Below, one piece after another: positions 27,682 to 37,356 of a stretch of DNA of 64,000 nucleotides. Below the pieces are notes generated by a model, which was not told the origin of the DNA, ran no database searches, and saw only the letters and a program-made list of their open reading frames with translations. The stretch's first letter is position 1, and every line of letters starts with the position of its first letter. The position numbers were made by a program, and so were the translations under genes. Source of the stretch: Arthrobacter sp. PAMC 25486 (lineage in GTDB: Bacteria; Actinomycetota; Actinomycetes; Actinomycetales; Micrococcaceae); contig NZ_CP007595.1 in assembly GCF_000785535.1 (NCBI RefSeq), positions 496,001-560,000 of the forward strand, in the 5' to 3' direction.

Positions 27682-29042
27682 CAGCCGTGCACCCGGGCGA
27701 CGGCGGTGCAGATGCCGGCCCCGATGGCGGCCACATCCCCGGCCGAGCTGACAAAGGGCGGCATGGTGTAGATGAGGTTGCGAAACGGCCGGATCCAAAC
27801 GCCGCATTCCAGTGCCGCTGCGGTCACGGCGGGCACATCGACGGGCCCGGCAAGTTCCACCACGCCCACGGCACCCAACACGCGCACGTCCCGCACCGAA
27901 TTCAGTGCACGCGCCGGGGCCAGGCCTGCCGCTAGCCCCTGTTCGATGCCGGCCACCCGATGCTGCCATCCCGACGTTGCGAGCAGGTCCAGGGAGGCCG
28001 ACGCCACGGCGCACGCCAGCGGGTTGGCCATGAACGTCGGCCCGTGGAGCAGCGCCCGGAGCGGGGAGTTGGTGACCACTTTGGCCACGTGGCCCGAGCA
28101 CAGCATGGCGGCCAGCGTCAGGTAGCCGCCGGTCAGGGCCTTTCCCACGCACATGATGTCCGGAACCACCTGTGCCCATTGCGAGGCGAACAGTTTCCCG
28201 GTCCGGCCAAAGCCGGTGGCAATCTCGTCCACAATCAGCAGGAGACCATGCTCATCGGCCACCCGCCGGGCGGCGGCCAAGCATGCGGGGGCATAAACAT
28301 GCATGCCACCGGCGCCCTGCAGTACGGGTTCCACAATGATGGCCGCCAGCTCGGCGCTGTGGGCATGAACCGTTGCCTCAAGGGCATCAATCCATGCAGC
28401 CACCTCATCCGGGCAGGCGGTGAGCGTTCCGGCGGTCAGCCGGGCCGCGGGCGGACGCGGCAGGAACAATTGCTTGGCAATGTTCGCGGGAAAGGCGGCG
28501 TGCATGCCATCCACGGGGTCGCACACGCCCATGGCGGCGAAGGTGTCGCCGTGGTATCCGCCGCGCAGCGCCAGGAAGCGGTTGCGTCCTGGCCGGCCGC
28601 ACCCCAACTGGTACTGCACGGCCAGCTTGAGGGCCACCTCAACGGAGACCGAGCCGGAGTCGGCAAAGAACACGTGGTCCAGTCCGGTCAGTGACACCAG
28701 CTGTTCGGCCAGGCGCACGGCGGGCTCATGCGTCAGGCCGCCAAACATGACGTGGCTGAAACGGCCGGCCTGCTCCGCAAGGGCCGCATCCAGCGTGGGA
28801 TTGCGGTAGCCGTGGATGGCCGACCACCACGAACTCATGGCATCCACCGCCTCAAAGCGGGTGCCGTCCGCAGCGGAAAGGCTCAGCCGCGTGCCCTGCG
28901 CCCCATGCACGGCATACGGCGCGTCACCGTCCAAGGGCGCATAGGGGTGCCACAAGAGTCCCTGGTCGCGCTCGATGAGTGTGGTGCGGGCAGGCGGCGT
29001 CTCCGCCATGAGGGGGATCGCCGAGCCTGTGCCATCAAGCAT
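27681..29042 (-). CDS. bioA: adenosylmethionine-8-amino-7-oxononanoate aminotransferase
   Basis: I choose the ATG at 29042, which overlaps the end of bioB by eight bases, giving 453 residues; an ATG at 29009 is an alternative. Motifs include [82 protein letters not shown] and [14 protein letters not shown] with the PLP Lys. It converts KAPA to DAPA using S-adenosylmethionine as amino donor. Coupled to bioB upstream and bioF downstream. Confidence 0.95.
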   Translation of the reverse strand: MLDGTGSAIPLMAETPPARTTLIERDQGLLWHPYAPLDGDAPYAVHGAQGTRLSLSAADGTRFEAVDAMSSWWSAIHGYRNPTLDAALAEQAGRFSHVMFGGLTHEPAVRLAEQLVSLTGLDHVFFADSGSVSVEVALKLAVQYQLGCGRPGRNRFLALRGGYHGDTFAAMGVCDPVDGMHAAFPANIAKQLFLPRPPAARLTAGTLTACPDEVAAWIDALEATVHAHSAELAAIIVEPVLQGAGGMHVYAPACLAAARRVADEHGLLLIVDEIATGFGRTGKLFASQWAQVVPDIMCVGKALTGGYLTLAAMLCSGHVAKVVTNSPLRALLHGPTFMANPLACAVASASLDLLATSGWQHRVAGIEQGLAAGLAPARALNSVRDVRVLGAVGVVELAGPVDVPAVTAAALECGVWIRPFRNLIYTMPPFVSSAGDVAAIGAGICTAVARVHG

Positions 29043-30111
29043 TGGGGGCCATTTCCGTGCCGGCGCCGCGGCGGCGAATGGTGAGGGACCCGCCGCCGAA
29101 CGTGCCGCCGTCGTCCGGCTCCTGGGCCTGCTTGCTGCCCAGGACCACGAAGCCGTTGTCCGCAATCATGTCCAGGTCCGCCGTGGCCTGCTGGCCCTCG
29201 CTGGTGAGGTAGTCGCCCAGGAACAGCGAATTGGCCACGTGCAGCGCCAGCGGCTGGAGTGTGCGCAGATGCATCTCGCGCCCGCCGGCCATGCGCAGCT
29301 CCGTGGCGGGGCAGGCAAAGCGGACCAGGGCAAGCACGCGCAAGCAGGCGGCGGGGGTCAGCAGCCAGGTGCCCTCCAGCGGGGTCCCGTCGAATGGCAT
29401 CAGGAAGTTCACGGGAATGGAATCGCTGCCCAGCTCGCGCAGGGCGAACACGGCGTCAATGAGCTGGTCATGGCTTTCGCCCATTCCCACGATCACCCCG
29501 GAGCAAGGGGACAGGCCGGCGTCCTTGGCCTGCTCCACGGTACGCACGCGGTCGGAGAATTCGTGCGTTGAGCAGATGTCCGCATACATCTCCTCGCTCG
29601 TGTTCAGGTTGTGGTTGTAGGCGTCAACCCCCGCGGCCTTCAGCCGCCCTGCCTGTCCCTCCTTGAGGATGCCCAAGCAGGCGCACACCTCAACGTCCGG
29701 GTGCTGGTCCTTGAGTTCGCTGACCATGCCGGCCACGCGGTCCACGTCGCGGTCGCTGGGGCCCTTGCCGCTGGCCACCATGCACACGCGGGAGGCTCCG
29801 GCGCGGATGCCGGTGGTCGCCTGTGCCACGGCATCCTCGGTCTTGAGCCAGGTGTATTTCAGGATCTGGGCGGCCGAGCCCAGGCGCTGCGAGCAGTACG
29901 TGCAGTCCTCCGGGCACAGCCCCGATTTTAGGTTGACCAGGTAGTTCACCTTCACGGTGTTGCCGAAGTGGGTGCGGCGCAGGCGCGCTGCCGCGGCCAC
30001 CACCTCGAGCAGCTGGTCGTCGGCGGATTCGAGGATGGCCAAGGCCTCCATGCGGGTCAGGGTGGTGCCGGTCAACTGCCGGCCGGCGAGGTCATCAAAG
30101 TAATTGAACAC
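29035..30111 (-). CDS. bioB: biotin synthase (radical SAM)
   Basis: The protein (358 residues) has the radical-SAM cluster [10 protein letters not shown] (Cys 66, 70, 73), [34 protein letters not shown] and [13 protein letters not shown]. It inserts sulfur into dethiobiotin. The first possible start is GTG 30109-30111, because an in-frame TGA lies only two codons upstream. There is no ribosome site; a TTGACA/CACAAT promoter predicts transcription starting right at this GTG, so the mRNA is probably leaderless. A perfect BioQ-type palindrome covers the start codon. It is the first gene of bioB-bioA-bioF-P450-bioD. Confidence 0.95.
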   Translation of the reverse strand: MFNYFDDLAGRQLTGTTLTRMEALAILESADDQLLEVVAAAARLRRTHFGNTVKVNYLVNLKSGLCPEDCTYCSQRLGSAAQILKYTWLKTEDAVAQATTGIRAGASRVCMVASGKGPSDRDVDRVAGMVSELKDQHPDVEVCACLGILKEGQAGRLKAAGVDAYNHNLNTSEEMYADICSTHEFSDRVRTVEQAKDAGLSPCSGVIVGMGESHDQLIDAVFALRELGSDSIPVNFLMPFDGTPLEGTWLLTPAACLRVLALVRFACPATELRMAGGREMHLRTLQPLALHVANSLFLGDYLTSEGQQATADLDMIADNGFVVLGSKQAQEPDDGGTFGGGSLTIRRRGAGTEMAPNA

Positions 30112-30120
30112 TGTTCAATT
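30102..30120. promoter_or_regulatory. BioQ operator over the bioB start
   Basis: AATTGAACACTGTTCAATT is a perfect inverted repeat (8-bp arms, 3-bp spacer) containing TGAAC-N3-GTTCA, the box described for the actinobacterial TetR-type biotin regulator BioQ. It overlaps the bioB -10, predicted +1 and start codon, so binding would fully block initiation. Confidence 0.85.
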
Positions 30121-30146
30121 GTGGGAGTTGGTGGTGCACCTGTCAA
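30118..30146 (-). promoter_or_regulatory. bioB promoter (TTGACA-17-CACAAT)
   Basis: On the minus strand a perfect -35 TTGACA (30141-30146) is separated by 17 bases from CACAAT (30118-30123). The expected transcription start, about seven bases further, is the A at 30112 or the G at 30111, i.e. the first base of the GTG start codon. Confidence 0.75.
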
Positions 30147-30192
30147 TTGGACCCTCGCAACATGAGGCAAGATGGAGGGGTGCCGCTGGAGT

Positions 30193-30753
30193 ATGCCAGC
30201 ACAGTTGAAAGGACCGGATGCCGTGGCGCTCACTCGTGAGCAGATAGTCGATGCCGCCATGACAATCCTGCGCGACTACGGGCTGGCGGACCTCTCCATG
30301 CGCCGTCTGGCCAGGGATCTTGAGGTCCAGCCCGGCGCCCTCTACTGGCACATCAAGAACAAGCAGGACCTCCTCACGGTGCTGGCCGGGATGATCCTGG
30401 ACGCTGTTGGGGAAGCAGCATCCCTGCACGAATGGGCGGTGTCCATTCGCACCGCCCTCCTGTCCGTGCGCGACGGCGCCGAAGTGGTGGCGTTGGCCCA
30501 TGTCCTGGCACCAGAAGGACCCTCGCCGCTGCTGCAGCTGCGCCGGCTGCTGGCCGGGCGGGGACTGTCCCCGGAGGGGGAGCGCTGGGCCGCAGCTGCG
30601 TTAATCAACTATGTCCTGGGTGCCGTCACCCAGGAACAGACCCGTGCAGGGCTTGCACGCGCGGGCCTGTTGGCTGAGGCGGACAGCGGGGCGGATGCTG
30701 CCTTTGACTTTGGGCTGGGTCTCTTTTTGGCCGGGCTGGGTGACGCCCCCTAA
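30193..30753 (+). CDS. bioQ: TetR-family biotin repressor BioQ
   Basis: The protein (186 residues from ATG 30193; an ATG at 30172 is possible and has GGAGGGG overlapping it) has the TetR HTH LTREQIVDAAMTILRDYGLADLSMRRLARDLEVQPGALYWH shortened here to its key parts: SMRRLARDLEV and ALYWHIKNKQDLL. It is divergent from bioB with an 81-base gap holding the BioQ palindrome. BioQ regulators of Corynebacterium and Mycobacterium repress biotin genes from exactly this arrangement. Whether it senses biotin directly is not known from sequence. Confidence 0.87.
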   Translation: MPAQLKGPDAVALTREQIVDAAMTILRDYGLADLSMRRLARDLEVQPGALYWHIKNKQDLLTVLAGMILDAVGEAASLHEWAVSIRTALLSVRDGAEVVALAHVLAPEGPSPLLQLRRLLAGRGLSPEGERWAAAALINYVLGAVTQEQTRAGLARAGLLAEADSGADAAFDFGLGLFLAGLGDAP

Positions 30754-30759
30754 CTGCGG

Positions 30760-32070
30760 GACGCGGGGCGGGTACGGGGCGCCCCTGGGCAAGCTGCCCA
30801 CGCAAGGTCGTCCCTGAATACGCTGTGCGAAACAGTCCGCGCCGTTGCAGTTCCGGAACCGCCAGCTCTACAGAGTCGTCCAGCGATTCCGGCTGCCGCG
30901 GAGGCATCAAGTTGAACCCATCGGCGCCTCCACCCTCAAACCACCGCTGCATTTCAGCTGCCACCTGCGCGGCGCTGCCCGCCATGGTGGCGTGCCCTCC
31001 GCCGGCAGCCGGCCGGCCCAGGAGCTGGCGCACTGTGGGCCGCCCCGTCTCGACGATCCGCAAGATGGTGGCGTAGCGGCGCTGCGGTCCGGTGAAGTCC
31101 GACGCCGGCACGAGCACGGGCACGGAGCATCCAGTTCCCAGCCGCTCGTGTCGCACTGGACAAAGCGGCCCAGTTGCGCCAGGGACATCTCCTTCGGCAG
31201 GAAGGCGTCAACGGCCGCCTGCTTGGCGCGTGCCCCGGCTTCGGTGCGGCCGATATAGGTCACAGGCCCAGGCATGATCGCCACCTTGTCCGGGTCGCGG
31301 CCGGCGCCGGAAATGCGTCGCTTGACGTCGCCGTAGTACTCATGCGCGCTCGTCAGGTCGTAGGCGACGGCGTATATCCCCTCGGCGTAGGAGGCCGCGA
31401 GTCGACGCCCCGGCTCCGAGGCCACTGCCTGAAAAGTCACGGGGTGGCCCTGCGGGAACCGCGGCACGTTCAGGGGCCCCTCCACGGTGGAGTGCTCCCC
31501 GGCGTGGAGCAGGGCGCTGATCGGCACCGGGTCGGCAAACTGTCCCTGCCGGTCCCTCATCAGGGTCCCGCCGACCCAGGAAGTCCACAGGGCCAAGGTC
31601 ACGTCACTGAACTCCGCCGCCCTCGAGTAGTGTTCCTGGTGCGGCGGCAGGGCAGGCAGGCCGGGGTCGCGCGCCTCGGCGTCAAACATGGACGTGACGA
31701 TGTTCACCCCGGCGCGCCCGCCGCTGATGTGGTCCAGGGACGCCAGCATGCGGGCCGCGTGGCAGGGCTCGTAGAACGTGGATGAACCAGTGCTGACCAG
31801 GCCGATCCACTCCATCGCCCGGGCCATTGCGGCCACCATGATCAGTGGCTCCAGCTGCCACAGCGACCCGGCGGCGGGGTCGTCCGCGGACTGGCCGTCG
31901 GCAAGGAAGACGGCGTCAAAGAGTCCCCGCTCGGCGGCCTGGGCAAGCCGTCCGTAGTAGCGGATGTCCGCCAGCTCGTTGACCGGGGCGCCGGGCAGCC
32001 GCCAGGAGGCGCCGTGGTGCCCGCAGCCGTGCAGGAAAACGTTCAGGTGCAGTTGGCGGCGCGGGGGAAG
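30760..32070 (-). pseudogene. broken LLM-class flavin monooxygenase (NtaA/SnaA/DszA type)
   Basis: The minus strand reads as a nearly full flavin monooxygenase: LHLNVFLHGCGHHGASWRLP, AERGLFDAVFLADG, ASLDHISGGRAGVNIVTS, VTFQAVASEPGRRLAA, TYIGRTEAGARAKQAAVDAF. The frame breaks near 31123, where one G appears lost, and resumes as VPVLVPASDFTGPQRRY to GADGFNLMPP and GLFRTAYSGTTLR. The 5' end has no start codon: an in-frame TAG lies at 32071, and the next sequence belongs to an SDR tail. No proper stop follows the conserved end. Intact enzymes oxidise chelators, sulfones or alkanes with FMNH2. Confidence 0.8.
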
Positions 32071-32595
32071 CTACTCCACCAATTCATCACCAATCCGCCG
32101 TCGACCATGAGGTTTTGCCCGGTCACCAAACGAGCCCAGGTTGAGGCGAAAAACAGGACGGCATCTGCAAGCTCGGCCGGAGTCGTGACCCTGCACAAGG
32201 GCGTTGCCGCGGCGATGTAGTCAAACACTTCCTCCGATGTCGCGGCGCTTGCGTCCCTGGTGCGCAGGAGCACTCCGGAGCCCATGTTCACCCTGATGTT
32301 CTCCGGGCCGAGGTCCACGGCGAGAGTCCGGGTCAGCGACAGGAGGGCCGCCTTGGCGGTCGTGCAATCGTGGTACGGGACCACGGGGTTGTTGAAGAGG
32401 TTGGAGCCGATATTGACGATCCTGCCGGAGCCCCGTGCCTTCATCCCGGGGAGCGCCGCCTGGGCGGTGTTCAGCAGGGCGCGCACTCTGCCGGAGAATT
32501 GGGATTCAAAGTAGGTCCACGGGATGGCGCCGGCGGTTGCCCTGGCATCGCCATAGAGGGAAAAGTCGGCCAGGGCATTGTTCACGACGGTGGTG
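32043..32595 (-). pseudogene. C-terminal half of an SDR (3-oxoacyl-ACP-reductase-like)
   Basis: The minus strand from about 32595 down reads VVNNALADFSLYGDA, then GRIVNIGSNLFNNPVVPYHD, YHDCTTAKAALLSLTRTLA (the YxxxK pair here is Y-HDCTTAK, somewhat altered) and GQNLMVDGGLVMNW. The Rossmann half with TGxxxGxG is missing: at about 32595 the sequence switches to a dehydrogenase fragment in the opposite orientation. A longer open frame upstream is only antisense to that fragment. Its end overlaps the start of the monooxygenase remnant. Confidence 0.75.
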
Positions 32596-33150
32596 ACCGG
32601 CGCTGTGCTGATGGGGCTCACCGCCGCCGCCATGGCAACCGACCGCGGTGCCCGCGTCATCGTCTCGGACGCTGATCCTTCGCGGCGGGCCGCAGCACTG
32701 CGCTTTGGCGCGGTGGCGACGGTCGATCCCTTGGCTGATGCCTCCTCAGCAGCTTCCTTGGCCGGCGTGCTTGCGTCCTTGGGGCTTGACGACGGCGTGC
32801 AGCTCGCCATCGAGGCGTCCGGCTCCGCCCCAGCCGTGTCGCAAGCCATCTGTTCCCTGGACATTGGGGCAGTGGCGGTTTTGGTTGGCAGCGTCCACCC
32901 CGTAGACAAGGTCCCCGTTGACCCCGAGGCCATGGTTCGCGGGCTCAAAACCATCCGCGGCGTCCACAACTACACGCCGCGGCACCTGATCGACGCCGTC
33001 TCTTACCTGGAGGAACGGCACGACGCTTACCCCTTCGCCGAACTCGTCAGCCCCACCAATCCGCTGTCCGAGCTGGACTCGGCCATGTCGGAAGCCGCCA
33101 AGGGCACCCATGTTAGTGTCGGCATCATCCCCAACCCGGGCTACATTTGA
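32595..33150 (+). pseudogene. C-terminal fragment of a zinc-type alcohol dehydrogenase
   Basis: The plus strand reads VVTGAVLMGLTAAAMATDRGA, ARVIVSDADPSRRAAALRFGA, AIEASGSAPAVSQAI, VGSVHPVDKVPVD and TIRGVHNYTPRHLIDAV, matching the NAD-binding and C-terminal parts of phosphonate/threonine-type MDR dehydrogenases. The N-terminal zinc-binding catalytic domain is absent because the fragment begins inside the inverted SDR fragment. The start codon at 32578 belongs to the antisense SDR sequence. Confidence 0.75.
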
Positions 33151-33913
33151 TCTGTTGGAGCGGCTCTGCAATGGATGATTCCGCCCAATTTCACCCCCTG
33201 TTGGTGGTTGGTTATTGGGTGTAAAACTGGCTCTTGTGACTAATACGAAGGTGGGGTGGGTCAGGCTGGGGCCCACCATCCCGGCTGTCAGCGTTCAAGC
33301 CGCTGTCGCCCTGGAAGTTTTCGCCCTGGCTGTTTCCGGCAGGGGTGCAGAGCACTCCGTCCTGGTCTTACCGGCGGTGTGCGACATGCCAGATCATTCG
33401 ATCCCAGCGGCTCCGCCGAGGTTTGGCTGGAGACTGCGCGCCGAGAAGGGGCCAAACTCGCAGCATTCTGACCGTGTTTCGTCGAAAATGGTGCAGGCTC
33501 GCGAGAAGGGCGCAACCTTGGTGGCATATCGCGGCTCCGGGCCATTCTCGGCGAAACAAGAAGCCACACGCTACGGCCCAGGGTCATTCTCGACGAAGCA
33601 CACCCCCTCCCGTACGAGTTTCCCGCACCCCTGCACCAGGAAACAGGGCCGGTGTCCGGTACCAGAGCGATGGATCGCCACAACAGCCCTCCAGCCGAGC
33701 GAAAGGGTTTGAAGACGTGACGGTCCGACGGCGTGACGGTCCGACGGTCCCACGGTGAACCCACCCACGGAAGAGCATAGAGTCGTATTTGTCCGGATTT
33801 CATCGTCTGGCCAGCTGGGCCAATAGCCCCGTACAACCCTTGACGCCAACACCGCCGAGTGCCACGCTGAGACCAACCGCCAAAGCGGGCGGCGCGTATT
33901 TGGAGGTATTTCC
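33151..33913. other. 760-base intergenic region with dispersed short repeats
   Basis: No reading frame here has a ribosome site or recognisable product. Three degenerate copies of a TTCGYCGARAATG word occur: forward near 33478, inverted near 33541 and 33588, with further half-copies around 33440 and 33500. A 16-bp tandem duplication lies at 33717-33748. The sugar-transporter promoter must lie at the right end; TTGACG at about 33840 is a possible -35. Confidence 0.5.
33717..33748. repeat. tandem duplication of a 16-bp unit
   Basis: GTGACGGTCCGACGG occurs twice head-to-tail (33717 and 33733), with a third partial copy following. It is about 170 bases upstream of the sugar-binding-protein gene and may be a replication-slippage scar or a regulator half-site pair. 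Confidence 0.7.
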
Positions 33914-35041
33914 ATGAAGATAGCGACGATGAGATCGGTTGCCGCCGGCGCCGCTATCCTGCTGACACTGGGTGCCCTTGCCGGGTGTTCAAATGGGGCC
34001 CAAAATCCCCCCGCCACCGGCGCCGGCGGCGGCTCGTCAGGCCAGGGTGGAAGCAGCGCCCAGATTGGCCTGCTTCTTCCGGACTCGGTCACGGCCCGCT
34101 ATGAAAGCGCAGACAAACCGTACTTCGAAGCCAAAGTCAAGGAACTCTGCGCAGGCTGCAAGGTGCTCTACGCCAATGCCGACGGCGATGCAGCCAAGCA
34201 GCAACAGCAGGCGGAGTCGATGCTCACCCAAGGGGTGAAGGTTCTCGTGTTGGACCCTTTTGATGGTGAGGCAGCGGCCGCGATCGTCGCAGAGGCAAAG
34301 GCAAAGAGCGTTCCAGTCATTTCCTACGACCGCCTGATCAACAGCGCGGATCTGAGCTACTACATCTCGTTCGACAATGTGAAGGTTGGCGAGTTGCAGG
34401 CCACCGCGCTCGTTGACAAGCTGAAAGCCGACGGCGTGAAGCCCGGTGACGGCGGCATTCTCATGGCCAATGGTTCGCCAACCGACAACAACGCCAGTCA
34501 GTTCAAGTCGGGGGCCCACAAGGTCATCGACGCCAGCGGCTACAAGGTTCTCGCCGAGTTCGACACACCCGGGTGGGAACCCGCCAAGGCCCAGGACTGG
34601 GTCGCCGGCCAGCTGACCCAGTTCAAGGGCCAGATCAAGGGAGTGTATGCCGCAAATGACCCAGTCGGTGGCGCTGCCATCTCTGCAATGAAGGCAGCCG
34701 GCGTTTCACCGCTTCCCCCGGTCACCGGACAGGACGCCGAGCTCGCAGGAATCCAGCGCATCCTCGCCGGAGACCAGTACATGACGGTCTACAAGGCCCT
34801 CAAACCGGAAGCCGAGAAGGCCGCCGAGCTCGCCATCGACCTGACCAAGGGCGATTCGCCGAAGGGTGACGTCACGGTGAAGACCAAGGGCGGTGCAGAG
34901 ATCCAGTCGTTCCTGTTGGTTCCGGTCGCGGTCACGGTGGACACCATTGAGTCCACGGTGGTGAAGGACGGCTTCTACACGGTGGCCGAGATCTGCACCG
35001 CAGATTACAAGGCGGCCTGCGACAAGGCAGGTATCAAGTAA
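33914..35041 (+). CDS. sugar ABC transporter substrate-binding lipoprotein (XylF-like)
   Basis: The 375-residue product has a lipoprotein signal (LLTLGALAGCSNG), a Gly/Ser linker and a periplasmic-binding-protein type I fold: IGLLLPDSVTARYESADKPYF, VLVLDPFDGEAAAAIVAEA, SVPVISYDRLI, YISFDNVKVGELQ and GVYAANDPVGGAAI. This pattern is closest to D-xylose-binding XylF/ChvE proteins of the CUT2 class. It heads an operon with an ATPase and permease. A perfect hairpin follows its stop, which should raise its level over the downstream genes. Confidence 0.9.
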   Translation: MKIATMRSVAAGAAILLTLGALAGCSNGAQNPPATGAGGGSSGQGGSSAQIGLLLPDSVTARYESADKPYFEAKVKELCAGCKVLYANADGDAAKQQQQAESMLTQGVKVLVLDPFDGEAAAAIVAEAKAKSVPVISYDRLINSADLSYYISFDNVKVGELQATALVDKLKADGVKPGDGGILMANGSPTDNNASQFKSGAHKVIDASGYKVLAEFDTPGWEPAKAQDWVAGQLTQFKGQIKGVYAANDPVGGAAISAMKAAGVSPLPPVTGQDAELAGIQRILAGDQYMTVYKALKPEAEKAAELAIDLTKGDSPKGDVTVKTKGGAEIQSFLLVPVAVTVDTIESTVVKDGFYTVAEICTADYKAACDKAGIK

Positions 35042-35047
35042 CGGCTG

Positions 35048-35087
35048 CACCCGGCCGGCGCTGCTGCGAAGCGACGCCGGCCGGGTG
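35048..35087 (+). terminator. intercistronic hairpin after the binding protein
   Basis: CACCCGGCCGGCG (35048-35060) and CGCCGGCCGGGTG (35075-35087) are perfect 13-bp arms with a 14-base loop, six bases after the stop. There is no T-run, so it probably stabilises the upstream mRNA or attenuates readthrough, as is common in sugar ABC operons. Confidence 0.75.
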
Positions 35088-35141
35088 TACGTCCAAGTCC
35101 GGCCCGCCACTCGTTTCAACGCCGATTCGAAGGAGACGTTC

Positions 35142-36008
35142 GTGACATTGCAAGCATCCTCAATCCACCAGGCCGAGCCCACCGGAGAGCCGGTGATGAG
35201 CCTGCGTGGCATCTCGAAGAGTTTCGGCGCAGTCAGGGCCCTGGATGCAGTGGACTTGGACATCTTCCGCGGTGAGGTCGTTGCGATTGTTGGAGACAAC
35301 GGTGCGGGCAAGTCCACGCTCGTGAAAATACTGGCAGGGGTGCATCCGCAAGATTCCGGCTCGATCAGCTTCGACGGCAAGCCGGTCTCGATACCGTCAC
35401 CGGCCGCATCGCGAACCTTGGGATTGGCCACCGTGTTTCAGGACCTCGCCCTTTGCGACAATCTCGACGTTGTATCGAACCTGTTTCTTGGACGTGAGGT
35501 GGGCAATTTCACCCTCAACGAGGAAGAAATGGAGAAACGGTCGTGGGAGTTGTTGCGGCAGTTGTCCGCAAAGATCCCGTCTGTGAGGATCGCTGTCGCG
35601 TCACTCTCCGGAGGGCAGCGCCAGACGGTCGCCATTGCCAGGTCGCTGATCGGTGAACCGGCGGTGGTCATCCTCGATGAGCCAACAGCCGCACTCGGTG
35701 TCGCGCAAACTGCGGAAGTGCTCAACCTCGTGGAGAGGCTGCGCGAACGCGGTCTCGGGGTGGTGCTGATCAGCCACAACATGGCAGACGTGCAGGCAGT
35801 TGCCGACCGGGTCGTCGTCCTTCGGCTGGGACGCAACAACGGTGATTTCATGATTGCAGATGTCAGTTACGAAGACATCATCTCCGCGATTACCGGTGCC
35901 ACTGACAATGCGGTGACGCGGCGCGCCAGCGCACAGCTCGCCGATGGCAGGGCTGGGGATGCCGGACAGGGACTTGGGCCAGACACAGGGGAGGGCCTGC
36001 CATCATGA
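35142..36008 (+). CDS. sugar ABC transporter ATP-binding protein (single domain)
   Basis: Start GTG 35142 follows AAGGAG; the open frame further upstream lacks a site. The 288-residue protein has Walker A VGDNGAGKSTLVKIL, signature LSGGQRQTVAIARSL, Walker B VVILDEPTAALG and the switch His in VVLISHNM. Most CUT2 ATPases such as XylG have two ATPase domains; this one has only one, like FrcA-type proteins, so it must dimerise. It overlaps the permease by four bases. Confidence 0.9.
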   Translation: MTLQASSIHQAEPTGEPVMSLRGISKSFGAVRALDAVDLDIFRGEVVAIVGDNGAGKSTLVKILAGVHPQDSGSISFDGKPVSIPSPAASRTLGLATVFQDLALCDNLDVVSNLFLGREVGNFTLNEEEMEKRSWELLRQLSAKIPSVRIAVASLSGGQRQTVAIARSLIGEPAVVILDEPTAALGVAQTAEVLNLVERLRERGLGVVLISHNMADVQAVADRVVVLRLGRNNGDFMIADVSYEDIISAITGATDNAVTRRASAQLADGRAGDAGQGLGPDTGEGLPS

Positions 36009-37300
36009 CAACGCCGAGCAGTCCTGCGACACCGTCCCCGCACGCGCCCAAACCCCCGCCCGAACCCCCGTCCGAACTGGCCGCCGACCGGCAGGATGAG
36101 CGGCTCGCCCGCAACGACGGCATCAGCGGCGCCATCGCGTCATTCCGTGTCCGGGTGGCGGGCGGTGACCTCGGATCGCTGCCGGTGGTGGTGGGCCTGA
36201 TTGTCATCTGGGCCATCTTCCAGATCATGAACCCAAACTTCTTGTCAGCAAACAACCTGGTGAACCTGTCGCTGCAGTGCGCTGCCACCGGCACAATCGC
36301 GATCGGGGTGGTGCTGGTGCTGCTGGTGGCCCAGATCGACCTCTCGGTCGGCTCCATCAGCGGGCTGTCCGCTGCGATCCTCGGTGTGGGCATCACGGTC
36401 GGCGGGTGGCCGATCTGGGTGGCGATCGTGGTGGCGCTGGCCGTTGGCCTCCTGATAGGGCTCATCTACGGGCTCTTGTTCACCCGGTTTGGAGTTCCGA
36501 CATTCGTGATCACGCTGGCCGGGCTGCTCGCGTTCCTCGGCTTGCAGTTGCGGGTGCTGGGCCCGAACGGGTCAATCAACCTGCCCTACGACTCGTGGAT
36601 TGTGCAATTCGCGCAGGGCTGGTTTCTGCCGCCGTGGCTTGCCCTCGTGGTGGCTGTTGTTGCAGCGGCGGGCATGTTCATCTCGGATTGGCTGCGTGCC
36701 AGGCGACGCCGGTCGGCGGTGCTGTCTACCGGCCCGGTCTCGCTGATGATCATCAAGAGCGCGTCACTGTTGGTGGTCTTGGTTGTTGCCGTCGCCTATT
36801 TGGCGACCGACCGCGGCATCGGGCTGATGTTCCTGCTGTTTGTGCTGCTGGTGGTGGTGATGAACTTCTTCCTGGTCCGCACCCGCTGGGGGAGGGCAGT
36901 CTTTGCCGTCGGCGGCAACGTGGAGGCAGCACGGCGTGCCGGGATAAAAGTCAACCGGATCTACATTTCGGTGCTCATGCTCGGTACACTGTTCGCGACG
37001 ATCGGCGGCCTGCTCGCCGCGGCACGGCTGACCTCGGCAAGCCTGTCCAGCGGTGGCGGTGACACGAACCTCGTCGCCATTGCCGCGGCCGTTATCGGCG
37101 GAACAAGCCTGTTCGGCGGACGCGGCAGCGCGTACTCGGCGCTGCTGGGCATCCTGGTGATCCAGTCAATTTCCAACGGGCTGACCCTGCTGAACCTGGA
37201 TTCGTCGATCCGCTACATGATCACCGGTGCGGTGCTGCTGCTTGCGGTCATCATCGACTCGCTGTCGCGTCGCTCGCGGGCGAGCCACGGACAGGCGTAG
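36005..37300 (+). CDS. sugar ABC transporter permease (XylH/RbsC family)
   Basis: The 431-residue permease has a long Pro-rich cytoplasmic N-terminus (about 45 residues) and some ten to twelve membrane helices. The family stretch VLLVAQIDLSVGSISGLSA and the near-C-terminal VIGGTSLFGGRGSAYSALLG, the cytoplasmic coupling region, are clear. It forms the pore of the CUT2 importer with the preceding ATPase. The start overlaps the ATPase stop (ATGA). Confidence 0.92.
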   Translation: MTTPSSPATPSPHAPKPPPEPPSELAADRQDERLARNDGISGAIASFRVRVAGGDLGSLPVVVGLIVIWAIFQIMNPNFLSANNLVNLSLQCAATGTIAIGVVLVLLVAQIDLSVGSISGLSAAILGVGITVGGWPIWVAIVVALAVGLLIGLIYGLLFTRFGVPTFVITLAGLLAFLGLQLRVLGPNGSINLPYDSWIVQFAQGWFLPPWLALVVAVVAAAGMFISDWLRARRRRSAVLSTGPVSLMIIKSASLLVVLVVAVAYLATDRGIGLMFLLFVLLVVVMNFFLVRTRWGRAVFAVGGNVEAARRAGIKVNRIYISVLMLGTLFATIGGLLAAARLTSASLSSGGGDTNLVAIAAAVIGGTSLFGGRGSAYSALLGILVIQSISNGLTLLNLDSSIRYMITGAVLLLAVIIDSLSRRSRASHGQA

Positions 37301-37356
37301 CACTTTCTACGAAAGCGCCCGCACCTGCCGGGGCCCGCGTCTGTCCGTGCCCGAGA

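Noticed and set aside
27681..28179. N-terminal extension of bioF
   Set aside because: The 160 extra residues are out-of-frame bioA sequence; homologues and the TGATG overlap fix the start at 27681.
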